Source: JAAYWY01 sp050945275 (GTDB taxonomy: Bacteria > Bacillota > DTU030 > DUMP01). From it: a stretch of 6,987 bases of DNA. Below are positions 1-5,647 of the stretch, one piece after another. A program made the position numbers and the translations under genes. The DNA is taken from assembly GCA_050945275.1 (NCBI GenBank), contig JBMNSQ010000093.1, positions 1-6,987 on the forward strand, given 5' to 3'. The first letter of the stretch is position 1. Every line of letters begins with the position of its first letter. The notes under the pieces are model-generated. The model was not told the DNA's origin, ran no database searches, and saw only the letters and a list, made by a program, of their open reading frames with translations.

Positions 1-114
1 GACAAATACGCGGTCTTTTTCGTCCCGGGTAAATACTTTGGCGGGACAAAATGCGTAGCAAATACCGCAGTGTTTGCACCAATTATTTATTGCTACTTGG
101 TATCTCTTGCTCAC
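1..114 (-). CDS. [4Fe-4S] ferredoxin-type subunit, probably delta subunit of a 2-oxoacid:ferredoxin oxidoreductase (3' end outside window)
   Basis: Only the first 38 codons are visible; the gene runs off the left edge. The start is GTG at 114, preceded by GGAGGG (121-126) with 6 nt spacing. An ATG inside that Shine-Dalgarno region is out of frame and hits a stop after four codons. The peptide starts (M)SKRYQVAINNWCKHC and holds one complete [4Fe-4S] motif, Cys13-x2-Cys16-x2-Cys19-x3-Cys23-Pro. The pattern of a short basic start, 'INxxWCKxCGIC', then 'FCPxxVF' and a charged turn is typical of the small delta (KorD/VorD-like) subunits that pass electrons from the catalytic subunits of 2-oxoacid:ferredoxin oxidoreductases to ferredoxin. 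It follows the aminotransferase stop by 19 nt, so the two are probably co-transcribed. Alpha, beta and gamma subunits would be expected next, beyond the window. The alternative is an unrelated small ferredoxin. The Fe-S motif is certain; the subunit assignment is likely but unproven. Confidence 0.75.
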   Translation of the reverse strand, partial: MSKRYQVAINNWCKHCGICYAFCPAKVFTRDEKDRVFV

Positions 115-120
115 TTTTTA

Positions 121-126
121 CCCTCC
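121..126 (-). promoter_or_regulatory. Ribosome binding site setting the GTG start at 114
   Basis: GGAGGG on the minus strand lies 6 nt before the GTG at 114. No in-frame ATG is placed better, so this site decides that the ferredoxin-type gene begins with GTG. Confidence 0.75.
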
Positions 127-133
127 ATCCTGC

Positions 134-1306
134 CTAACCGAATAATTTATTGGTAGCCTGCTGGATTCTCTCTGCTGCTTTCTCTAATTCTTCCATGGAA
201 GCGGCACTGGATAACCGAACATGATGAAGAGCGCTTTTACCGAAAGCGCTGCCCGGAATAACCGCTACTCCAGCTTCACGCAAAAGGTAACTGGCAAATT
301 CATCGCCGGACATACCTGTTCCCGTTACGTTGGGAAAAGCATAGAAGGTTCCACCTGGAGTCAAGCACGTTAGACCCTTAGTCTCATTTAGCGCCTTGAC
401 CAAAAAGTCACGCCGTTTCTTGAACTCCGCCACCATATGTTGCAAAGGTTCCTGCGTACCGGTAAGAGCCGCCACTCCACCCCACTGGACCATAGAAGCA
501 GTGCTGGTTACATTATAAGAGTGAAGTCTATTCATCACGTTAACCAACTCTATCGGGGCGGCAATATAGCCTAACCGCCAGCCGGTCATAGCGTAAGCCT
601 TAGCAAAACCGTTAAGGACAATGGTTCTTTCTCTCATACCAGGAAAAGCAGCGATGCTGTAATGCTTGTTATCATCATAAATGATTTTTTCATAAATCTC
701 GTCTGAAACCACTAGTAGATCATTTTTAATGGCGAGTTCGGCCACCTTAGCCAAAATTTCTTTTGTCTGCACACCGCCGGTAGGATTACTGGGGTCTAAA
801 ATAACTAGCATTTTTGTCCGGTCCGTGATTTTGCTCTCTAGCTCGTCTACATCTATTTGGAAATTATTCTTATCGGAAATAGTATAAGCTACCGGAATTG
901 CACCGTTCATTACTGGAACATGGGTATAGTTAACCCAAGCTGGATCCGGAACCAATACCTCGTCGCCAGGGTCAAGAAAACAGCTAAGTGATGCAAAAAC
1001 ACCTTCGCTAACACCCACTGTAGCAATAATCTCTTCCACATCATACTTAAGACCATTATCCTGCTGTAGTTTGTCACAAATAGCTTGCCTAAGTTCCACA
1101 ATACCCTTGTTAGCTGTATAGTGGGTAGCTCCCCTTCGGGCTGCATCTACCATAGCATCAATGATATGCGCGGGCGTATCAAAATCCGGCTCTCCCAAAG
1201 CTAAACTAATAATGTCTTTGCCTTTGGCTTGCAACCGATTAGCTTCAGCAAACATTTTCCTAATCGGAGACACAGGTATGTTTCTCATTTTTTGTGCCTG
1301 CTTCAT
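134..1306 (-). CDS. Class I PLP-dependent aminotransferase (aspartate/aromatic aminotransferase-like)
   Basis: This 390-residue protein has the normal length of fold-type I aminotransferases of the AspAT Igamma group, which move an amino group between an amino acid and a 2-oxo acid in the cytoplasm. Visible hallmarks are the 'LALGEPDFDTP' N-terminal motif (residues 36-45), the Tyr/Gly-rich 'HYTANKG' (62-68), 'VGVSEG' (97-102), the Asn174-Pro175 motif in 'DPSNPTGG', Asp202 in 'SDEIY', the Schiff-base Lys236 in 'GFAKAYAMTGWRLGY', and Arg364 in 'VRLS', which would bind the substrate alpha-carboxylate. The residue before the catalytic Lys is Ala (235) where Ser is more usual. The ATG at 1306 has AGGAGG upstream. 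The regulator gene lies 68 nt before it and a ferredoxin-type subunit gene 19 nt after it. The pairing suggests amino acid to 2-oxo acid to acyl-CoA flux, or assimilation of glutamate-derived nitrogen. The family is certain; the substrate cannot be decided from sequence, so no gene symbol is given. Confidence 0.93.
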   Translation of the reverse strand: MKQAQKMRNIPVSPIRKMFAEANRLQAKGKDIISLALGEPDFDTPAHIIDAMVDAARRGATHYTANKGIVELRQAICDKLQQDNGLKYDVEEIIATVGVSEGVFASLSCFLDPGDEVLVPDPAWVNYTHVPVMNGAIPVAYTISDKNNFQIDVDELESKITDRTKMLVILDPSNPTGGVQTKEILAKVAELAIKNDLLVVSDEIYEKIIYDDNKHYSIAAFPGMRERTIVLNGFAKAYAMTGWRLGYIAAPIELVNVMNRLHSYNVTSTASMVQWGGVAALTGTQEPLQHMVAEFKKRRDFLVKALNETKGLTCLTPGGTFYAFPNVTGTGMSGDEFASYLLREAGVAVIPGSAFGKSALHHVRLSSAASMEELEKAAERIQQATNKLFG

Positions 1307-1316
1307 TATTGGTTAA

Positions 1317-1322
1317 CCTCCT
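1317..1322 (-). promoter_or_regulatory. Ribosome binding site of the aminotransferase gene
   Basis: AGGAGG, part of a longer AAGGAGGT match to the 16S rRNA tail, lies 10 nt before the ATG at 1306. The adjoining 8-bp palindrome GGTTAACC (1311-1318) overlaps it. The 68-nt gap between the regulator stop and this start has no clear promoter. Confidence 0.7.
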
Positions 1323-1374
1323 TTTTTGTTAAAAACGGATCTCAAAAACCCGAGCTTCCCCCCTTCACTGCTCT

Positions 1375-2049
1375 TTACATAGAACCTGCTTCCTTTAACC
1401 CTTTTAGCGTTCGTTTCTCGCCGTTAACCAAATGTTGAAATACTAGCTCTGAAACCTTATTGGGATCACGATCCCGCAAAGCTTGCACAATCTCCAAATG
1501 CTCTAGGGTAGCCTGCTCTATAACTTCTTGCCGCAAAGATAACTTATTTTCCTCCGTGAAATAGCGAATTCTAAGCGACCGTTCCCAAATCCGGTTCAAT
1601 ATATCGGCCAAGTCTTCATTGGTGATATACTTCGCCAGTAGTGTATGAAGCTCCTGATCGGATCTTGTGTAAGCAGCAAAATCATCGGGGCTACGCAAAA
1701 CTTGGTTCAAATTATCCTCGATTGCATCTAGTTCGACGTCAGAGCAGCATTTAGCCGTAGCTAAGGCGGCATGGGGTTCTAATAGTTGCCGTAGCTCCCA
1801 TATATTCTTGATGTCGGTTAAACTGATGGGAGTCACTCTAACCCCACGGTTGGGTATAAGTTTAACTAGTCCTTCCGCTTCAAGACGTACTAACGCCTCT
1901 CTCACTGGCGTAGTACTAACCTCAAATAAAGCTGCTAGCTTATCAATCTGCAACTCTTCGCCAGGGGCATATTTGTTGGTAAGAATATCCTTCCGTATTT
2001 CTTGAAACAACTGATCCCTTAAAGAATTATAAGAAACTCTTCTGTTCAC
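1375..2049 (-). CDS. GntR family transcriptional regulator, FadR/FCD subfamily
   Basis: A DNA-binding metabolite-responsive regulator of 224 residues from the preferred start, typical for the FCD group. The N-terminal winged helix-turn-helix spans about residues 5-75: 'LRDQLFQEIRKDIL', then 'LQIDKLAALFEVSTTPVREAL' in two overlapping helices, the 'RLEAEGLV' recognition part and the wing 'NRGVRV'. The all-helical FCD ligand-binding domain covers about 80-215 and shows the expected metal/ligand set Asp131, His135, His184 and His206 (numbered from the GTG). Ligands of this class are usually small organic acids, often the substrate or an intermediate of the adjacent pathway. GGAGG abuts the ATG at 2055 with no spacing, but sits 6 nt before the GTG at 2049, so GTG is preferred; the ATG would add two residues. 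It lies 43 nt after the dehydrogenase stop and 68 nt before the aminotransferase, so it is probably autoregulated as part of operon B. Whether it represses or activates is not visible. Confidence 0.93.
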   Translation of the reverse strand: MNRRVSYNSLRDQLFQEIRKDILTNKYAPGEELQIDKLAALFEVSTTPVREALVRLEAEGLVKLIPNRGVRVTPISLTDIKNIWELRQLLEPHAALATAKCCSDVELDAIEDNLNQVLRSPDDFAAYTRSDQELHTLLAKYITNEDLADILNRIWERSLRIRYFTEENKLSLRQEVIEQATLEHLEIVQALRDRDPNKVSELVFQHLVNGEKRTLKGLKEAGSM

Positions 2050-2055
2050 GCCCAT

Positions 2056-2060
2056 CCTCC
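2056..2060 (-). promoter_or_regulatory. Ribosome binding site that decides the regulator start
   Basis: GGAGG on the minus strand touches the ATG at 2055 directly, too close for initiation there. It lies 6 nt before the GTG at 2049, an ideal distance. The regulator is therefore best started at GTG. Confidence 0.65.
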
Positions 2061-2092
2061 AGTTCTGGGAAACCTGATTACTCTACCAAGAA

Positions 2093-3049
2093 TTAGACGC
2101 GGTTTACCATACTCTCGGGAATACCGCCATCTAGAAATGTCACAACGTTTCTAACTACTTCGGTAGCTAGCCTTTGCATGGCCTCCTCGCTGCCAGTTCC
2201 CATATGAGGTGTAAGAACCACATTATCTAGCTGCAGCAGAGGATCATCTGCCGCCGGCGGCTCCTCCGTAAATACGTCTAGTCCTGCTCCAGCAATCTGT
2301 TCCTTTTTTAAAGCCTTATACAGAGCCTCGGAATTAACAATAGGACCTCTGGCGGTGTTGATAAGAATTGCCGTTTTCTTCATGCATTCTAGGGCCGCGT
2401 CGTTAATAAGGTCCGTTGTTTCTTTATTCAAAGGACAATGAAGAGACACAAAATCACATTGGGGTAACATCTCATATAAGTTGTTTGTGAGCTGCCCCCA
2501 AGGCTTAACCATCGAATCATCGTCTGACCGTGGGTGATAAACCAGCACCTTCATGTTAAAACCGAAATAGCACATTTGGCCGACGAGACTAGCGATCCTG
2601 CCTCTGCCAACTAGGCCAACGGTTTTGCCAGACAGCTCCACTGTTCGATGTTCATTCCTAACCCAAAAGTTACCAGACCGAAGCTCTCGATCAAAAGTTA
2701 CCACTTTCTTGGCTACGCTAAGCATTAACATCACCGCATGCTCGGCTACTGCCTGGGAGCTAGCTCCCGGGGTATAAACCACCTGAATACCCTTTTCAGT
2801 GGCCGCACTAATGTCAATGTTATCTATCCCAACCCCGTGCTTCCCTATCACTCTCAGATTTGGGGCATTGTCTATTAGATCTCTGGGGATTGGCATTGTC
2901 CTTACAATTAGACCTTCCACCTTCTTGCTAAGCTCCATCACTGCATCAGGATCAGGATATTTATCCAGCAAAACCGCCTCGTGTCCTAGGTCAGCTATTA
3001 GCTTGATACCGGCATCATGAATAAGTTCAGCTACTAAAATCCTACTCAT
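2093..3049 (-). CDS. D-isomer-specific 2-hydroxyacid dehydrogenase (short SerA-like type)
   Basis: This 318-residue NAD(P)-dependent oxidoreductase interconverts a 2-hydroxy acid and its 2-oxo acid in the cytoplasm. The split N- and C-terminal substrate domain surrounds a Rossmann domain (about residues 100-285). The catalytic triad is present: Arg234 in 'NTARG', Glu263 in 'DVFTEEP' and His282 in 'TPHMG'. 'KHGVGIDNID' (70-79) is the usual substrate-loop motif. The nucleotide motif reads G148-R-G150-R-I-A153, with Ala replacing the third Gly, and the acidic residue normally found after the second strand is His172, in 'YHPR'. It lacks the C-terminal ACT/ASB domains of full-length biosynthetic D-3-phosphoglycerate dehydrogenases (about 525 residues), so a catabolic 2-hydroxyacid substrate is more likely than serine synthesis. 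The ATG at 3049 follows a G-rich stretch (AGGGGGG) acting as a loose Shine-Dalgarno. It is the first gene of operon B, after a 233-nt gap. The family is certain; substrate and cofactor are open. Confidence 0.93.
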   Translation of the reverse strand: MSRILVAELIHDAGIKLIADLGHEAVLLDKYPDPDAVMELSKKVEGLIVRTMPIPRDLIDNAPNLRVIGKHGVGIDNIDISAATEKGIQVVYTPGASSQAVAEHAVMLMLSVAKKVVTFDRELRSGNFWVRNEHRTVELSGKTVGLVGRGRIASLVGQMCYFGFNMKVLVYHPRSDDDSMVKPWGQLTNNLYEMLPQCDFVSLHCPLNKETTDLINDAALECMKKTAILINTARGPIVNSEALYKALKKEQIAGAGLDVFTEEPPAADDPLLQLDNVVLTPHMGTGSEEAMQRLATEVVRNVVTFLDGGIPESMVNRV

Positions 3050-3104
3050 ACGTACCCACCCCCCTGTCCATATCAGTCTCTTATGACTTTATCTTTCGTG
3101 TTCC

Positions 3105-3133
3105 TCTATAAGTTAAAGTTGGTTCCAATGAAA
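3105..3133 (-). promoter_or_regulatory. Weak candidate promoter for operon B
   Basis: On the minus strand TATAGA (3105-3110) stands 17 nt after TTTCAT (3128-3133), a possible -10/-35 pair about 55 nt upstream of the dehydrogenase ATG. The -10 matches 4 of 6 consensus bases and the -35 only 2 of 6, as might be expected of an activator-dependent promoter or of a chance match. It is listed because some promoter is required between the terminator and the dehydrogenase and no better pair was seen. Confidence 0.22.
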
Positions 3134-3135
3134 CC
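3121..3135. promoter_or_regulatory. 15-bp near-perfect palindrome, candidate operator for the GntR-family regulator
   Basis: The plus strand reads GGTTCCAATGAAACC. Arms GGTT and AACC match perfectly, one position on each side mismatches, and the inner CA/TG pairs again, so 12 of the 14 non-central bases are symmetric. Its centre lies about 79 nt upstream of the dehydrogenase start and it overlaps the weak -35 candidate. FadR-type GntR regulators bind short palindromes with GT..AC cores, which this resembles. Binding by the regulator encoded at 1375-2049 is inference. Confidence 0.35.
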
Positions 3136-3186
3136 TCGTACCTCATATATTCGCCACAACATTTTGTTTTCCTTCTCACCTTCTGA

Positions 3187-3203
3187 AATTGCATTGGGCA
3201 ATT
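3187..3203. repeat. 17-bp inverted repeat in the intergenic region
   Basis: The plus strand has arms AATTGC and GCAATT around a 5-nt centre ATTGG. The 6-bp arms are perfect. It sits between the operon A terminator and the 15-bp palindrome, so it may be a second regulatory site. It has no T-tract and is too short to be a terminator. In an A/T-rich spacer it may also be chance. Confidence 0.25.
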
Positions 3204-3240
3204 GAGTAATAGAACATCAATCCCTGGCCAATATACAAAG

Positions 3241-3271
3241 TAAAAAATCCCGACCATGAAATGGCCGGGAT
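3241..3271 (-). terminator. Rho-independent terminator of operon A
   Basis: On the minus strand ATCCCGGCCA (3262-3271) pairs with TGGTCGGGAT (3247-3256) across a 5-nt loop, giving a 10-bp stem with one G-T wobble. A run of T residues (3242-3247) follows directly. It begins 11 nt after the stop of the M29-like gene, so it ends the tctA-type operon and separates it from operon B. Confidence 0.9.
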
Positions 3272-3282
3272 AGAATGTAAAA

Positions 3283-4242
3283 CTAAATAACAAGTTTGCC
3301 GTTATCAATCACTTGCTTGTCATCAACCCAAAGACAGGGGGTTCCCAGTACACCATCGAGGTGACTACAGCTTTCATTCTGTCCAGCAAGAGTCATATTA
3401 TCCCCAAGGGCCAAGTGAATACTTCCTAGGCGTTTTTTATCTTCAGATACAGTAGTTCCTCTGCGCGCACACGGGTTCGTTCCTACTGCAAATTCGCCAA
3501 GAACTAAGGAATTGTCATCACCACGTTCCTGCAATATAAATTGCAGTTGTTTAGCCTCTTCACCACCCGATATTTCCACTACCCTGCCCTGCTCAAACTG
3601 CCAGATAACTGGCTCTTTTAACATGCCGACTTGGTGTATGGAGGATTCAACAACTACAGTTCCGTTAGCGGAACCTTCAACCGGCGCCATGGCGGCTTCT
3701 CCGTCAGGAAAACAGGCAATGGATCCTGGCCGAAAAACTCCCGAAAGCTCAAAGCACGGCCGACCGGCAATAGAAAACCTAAGGTCTGTCCCAAGATCAC
3801 TGGTGATGCGCACTTCTGAACCCACAGTCAAAAGATCAGCCACTTGTTTTGTTATACGACCTACTTCCTCGTAATCAGCAACCGCCGCCCCTGCTGTTAA
3901 AGTTGCGATATCGATTTCTGGCATACCAATATACTTAATTCCTTGCTTCAGAGCTGAACGAACAGTCGAAGTATGGGCAAAACCGGTTGAAGTTGCAAAT
4001 AGCATCATCTGAGCTCCTAGCACCCCACGGCTAATGACATCTGTAGGTTCCAACCCATGAATCGGACGACGCACCATCACGGTAATAGTTGGTTCCAGCC
4101 CAAATTCGAAACAAGCAGCAGCCAGCGCTTCTGCCACCTCAGGTTCAACACCGGTGTCAGTTATTATGACAGCCTCATGTACTCCTTCTTTATTTAATTC
4201 AACCGGGATACGAGCATAACGCATAATAGTAAAATCCCGCAT
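3283..4242 (-). CDS. M29 aminopeptidase / NicX-like superfamily metal-dependent enzyme
   Basis: This 319-residue cytoplasmic protein has the signature of the M29 (thermophilic aminopeptidase, AmpS/AmpT) superfamily, which also contains NicX, the Fe(II) 2,5-dihydroxypyridine 5,6-dioxygenase. Evidence is 'FPDGEAAMAPVEGSANG' (178-194), 'LGEFAVGTNP' (248-257), 'GSIHLALGDN' (273-282) and 'CSHLDGVLG' (292-300). Glu182 or Glu189, Glu250, His276, His294 and Asp296 are placed as the M29 metal ligands would be, with the terminal His-x-Asp pair shared with NicX. M29 peptidases are about 410 residues and NicX about 350, so this is a short form with a reduced N-terminal domain. The ATG at 4242 follows GGAGGG with 8 nt spacing. 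It is the last gene of operon A, 30 nt after the CGHGM/CTCG protein. A transporter and Fe-S proteins in the operon argue for a catabolic role on an imported compound rather than general peptidase work. Superfamily membership is confident; the reaction is not known. Confidence 0.8.
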   Translation of the reverse strand: MRDFTIMRYARIPVELNKEGVHEAVIITDTGVEPEVAEALAAACFEFGLEPTITVMVRRPIHGLEPTDVISRGVLGAQMMLFATSTGFAHTSTVRSALKQGIKYIGMPEIDIATLTAGAAVADYEEVGRITKQVADLLTVGSEVRITSDLGTDLRFSIAGRPCFELSGVFRPGSIACFPDGEAAMAPVEGSANGTVVVESSIHQVGMLKEPVIWQFEQGRVVEISGGEEAKQLQFILQERGDDNSLVLGEFAVGTNPCARRGTTVSEDKKRLGSIHLALGDNMTLAGQNESCSHLDGVLGTPCLWVDDKQVIDNGKLVI

Positions 4243-4272
4243 ATAGCTCTCCCTCCTTGCTATTTAATATCG

Positions 4273-4905
4273 TTAGTTGGCCAAAAAAGTTTTAAGGATT
4301 TCTTCTGCACGGTCCACATTGACAATCCCGCATGTACATGGTCGAGCTAATTCTTCAGCTGCCTCGCGAGCTGTCTTTCTACCTTGTCGAACTAGCTCAG
4401 CCTGTTCTTCAACAAGAGACTTAGCCATCATACCATGCCCGCACATGGTAACAATTTCCATAATCGTCTCTGCAGGCAGTTTGTCAGTCCGTCCCCAAAC
4501 TCCCAAAGCAAGATTAATGGAGTGCGGTTTGCAATCAAGCTCATTCGCCATCTCTAGTACTTCATTGGTTAATCCACTAACCGTTACTGAAATTCCATAA
4601 TTATTTTCCTTAATTTTCTTAAGTACATACATAAGCTTATCGCGATCGGAAAAACAACATCGAACTCGAGGTACCTCTGCCTTAATAAGATTGTCACGTA
4701 TATCTTCTATTGTGCTTCCATCATATATATTACGCACCTCATAAGAGCCTATATTGGTAGGGCCTACCTCTGCAATAAAATCAACGATTTCCTGTAGTTT
4801 TTTATGAGAACCTATGTGATTTATATGAGCAGCCGGGGTGATTAAAAGGACGTAATCGCTTTTTAAGGATTCTGCACTTCCTCTGCGGTATAAAGAATGT
4901 GTCAT
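4273..4905 (-). CDS. Conserved-looking protein of unknown function with CGHGM and CTCG motifs
   Basis: I do not recognise this 210-residue protein as any named family. It is soluble, with no signal peptide or membrane segment. Several features look like metal or cluster binding. An N-terminal His cluster, His27, His30 and His34 ('AAHINHIGSH'), follows a hydrophobic strand. Cys83-Cys84 are adjacent, and Cys125 and His128 lie in 'DCKPHSINLALGVWG'. Cys155-Gly-His157-Gly-Met is followed by a helix, and Cys190-x-Cys192-Gly ends another helix near the C terminus. The middle alternates predicted strands and helices ('GISVTVSGLTNEVLEMANEL'), suggesting an alpha/beta fold. Its ATG at 4905 follows GGAGG with 7 nt spacing that lies inside the end of the preceding Fe-S gene, whose stop is only 2 nt upstream, so the two are probably translationally coupled and may form a complex. 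It is followed by the M29-like enzyme. An Fe-S or Zn-dependent enzyme subunit is possible, but this is inference. Confidence 0.85.
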   Translation of the reverse strand: MTHSLYRRGSAESLKSDYVLLITPAAHINHIGSHKKLQEIVDFIAEVGPTNIGSYEVRNIYDGSTIEDIRDNLIKAEVPRVRCCFSDRDKLMYVLKKIKENNYGISVTVSGLTNEVLEMANELDCKPHSINLALGVWGRTDKLPAETIMEIVTMCGHGMMAKSLVEEQAELVRQGRKTAREAAEELARPCTCGIVNVDRAEEILKTFLAN

Positions 4906-4907
4906 TT

Positions 4908-5627
4908 CTATTCCTCCCGTAACGGGCGTCCCAAGCCCAAGTTAATTTTCGAATTTGGCCGGGGATGAATCCCGAGTTCATCTAAGATCCCCAAAACAGG
5001 GATATTGCCATCTTCATCAAACCGGGTGATTAAACATAAAGAAAAAACGGTATCAATAGTAGCAGAAACATCTTTGATAGCCGTGAGAATTTCCTTTAAT
5101 CTCTCTGCAGGAACAGCAAATTCTATAATAGCTGATATAACACTTTCGTTTCTCGCCCATTCTTTAAGAGTCCCTTTTTGAGGATCAGCCAGTAAATGAG
5201 ATAATGGATTATTTGGCTCAAGCTCTATACCCATATCGGCCATACGCATAATAACCTTTTCCACATCCGTCATCTTGGTCCCCAGCACTGGACGTCCCAT
5301 CTCCATAGCGATACCGACCTGACCACGTTTTATTCGAGCCGTAACATCATTGGTCTTAACTTCTTCGGTACCACGCCCTGGTAACAACGTTTCCTTATGC
5401 GTAGCCATGGCGTCAGAAAAAAATTTACGTACCGAACGAGGCTTTTCGTACGTTTCTGCTGGTTCCTCTAATGCCTCTGTTGGGCAATTAGCCATTCTTA
5501 AACACGTGCCGCATTCGACACAGAGTTCTTGGTCGATATAAACGCTGTCTTCTACCTTAATAGCTCCTACAGGACAGTACGGGACACACATCTCGCAGCC
5601 AGAACATAATTCTTCTACGATTCGCAT
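4908..5627 (-). CDS. Two-cluster [4Fe-4S] protein with an unassigned C-terminal domain
   Basis: A 239-residue cytoplasmic protein. Residues 1-55 form a bacterial-type 2x[4Fe-4S] domain: Cys8-x2-Cys11-x2-Cys14-x3-Cys18-Pro, then Cys36-x2-Cys39-x2-Cys42-x5-Cys48-Pro. The second motif has a five-residue gap instead of the usual three. A charged linker (about 55-95) leads to an unrecognised domain (about 95-239) that seems to hold two alpha/beta units, one around 'GIAMEMGRPVLGTKMTDVEK' (105-124) and one around 'ISAIIEFAVPAERLKEILTA' (164-183), ending in a 'GLGRPL' tail that echoes the earlier 'GRPVLG'. The domain could be ACT- or ferredoxin-fold-like and bind a ligand. ATG at 5627 is chosen because GGAG (5637-5640) lies 9 nt before it. 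A TTG at 5636 would overlap that site. Position between the permease (20 nt) and the CGHGM/CTCG protein (2 nt) suggests electron delivery to that protein or to an enzyme in the pathway. Fe-S binding is sure; the role is inferred. Confidence 0.88.
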   Translation of the reverse strand: MRIVEELCSGCEMCVPYCPVGAIKVEDSVYIDQELCVECGTCLRMANCPTEALEEPAETYEKPRSVRKFFSDAMATHKETLLPGRGTEEVKTNDVTARIKRGQVGIAMEMGRPVLGTKMTDVEKVIMRMADMGIELEPNNPLSHLLADPQKGTLKEWARNESVISAIIEFAVPAERLKEILTAIKDVSATIDTVFSLCLITRFDEDGNIPVLGILDELGIHPRPNSKINLGLGRPLREE

Positions 5628-5636
5628 AAACAACAA

Positions 5637-5640
5637 CTCC
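5637..5640 (-). promoter_or_regulatory. Ribosome binding site that decides the Fe-S protein start
   Basis: GGAG, within AAAGGAGT on the minus strand, is 9 nt before the ATG at 5627. The upstream TTG candidate at 5634-5636 begins immediately after it, leaving no spacing, so ATG 5627 is the better start. Confidence 0.6.
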
Positions 5641-5647
5641 TTTATAT

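Noticed and set aside
1333..1357. Hairpin plus T-run between the regulator and the aminotransferase, as a terminator
   Set aside because: The minus-strand stem (GGA..CTC / GAG.TCC) is broken by a 2x1 internal loop and the T-run is separated and short. At most it is a weak attenuator.
2093..3049. Naming the dehydrogenase serA (D-3-phosphoglycerate dehydrogenase)
   Set aside because: It lacks the C-terminal regulatory domains and has no serine-pathway neighbours. Short SerA-like enzymes act on many 2-hydroxy acids.
3081..3308. 75-residue open frame on the minus strand covering the intergenic region
   Set aside because: It starts inside the M29-like gene in another frame, has no ribosome binding site, reads through the terminator hairpin and has no recognisable motif.
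3512..3874. 120-codon plus-strand open frame opposite the M29-like gene
   Set aside because: It is antisense to conserved metal-ligand motifs and its translation is low-complexity with no family resemblance.
3283..4242. Naming the M29-like gene nicX or ampS
   Set aside because: The visible ligands fit the superfamily in general, and the length matches neither exactly, so a specific name would overstate the evidence.
5628..5636. TTG start at 5636 for the Fe-S protein
   Set aside because: It begins immediately after the GGAG ribosome binding site with no spacing; ATG at 5627 is properly spaced.
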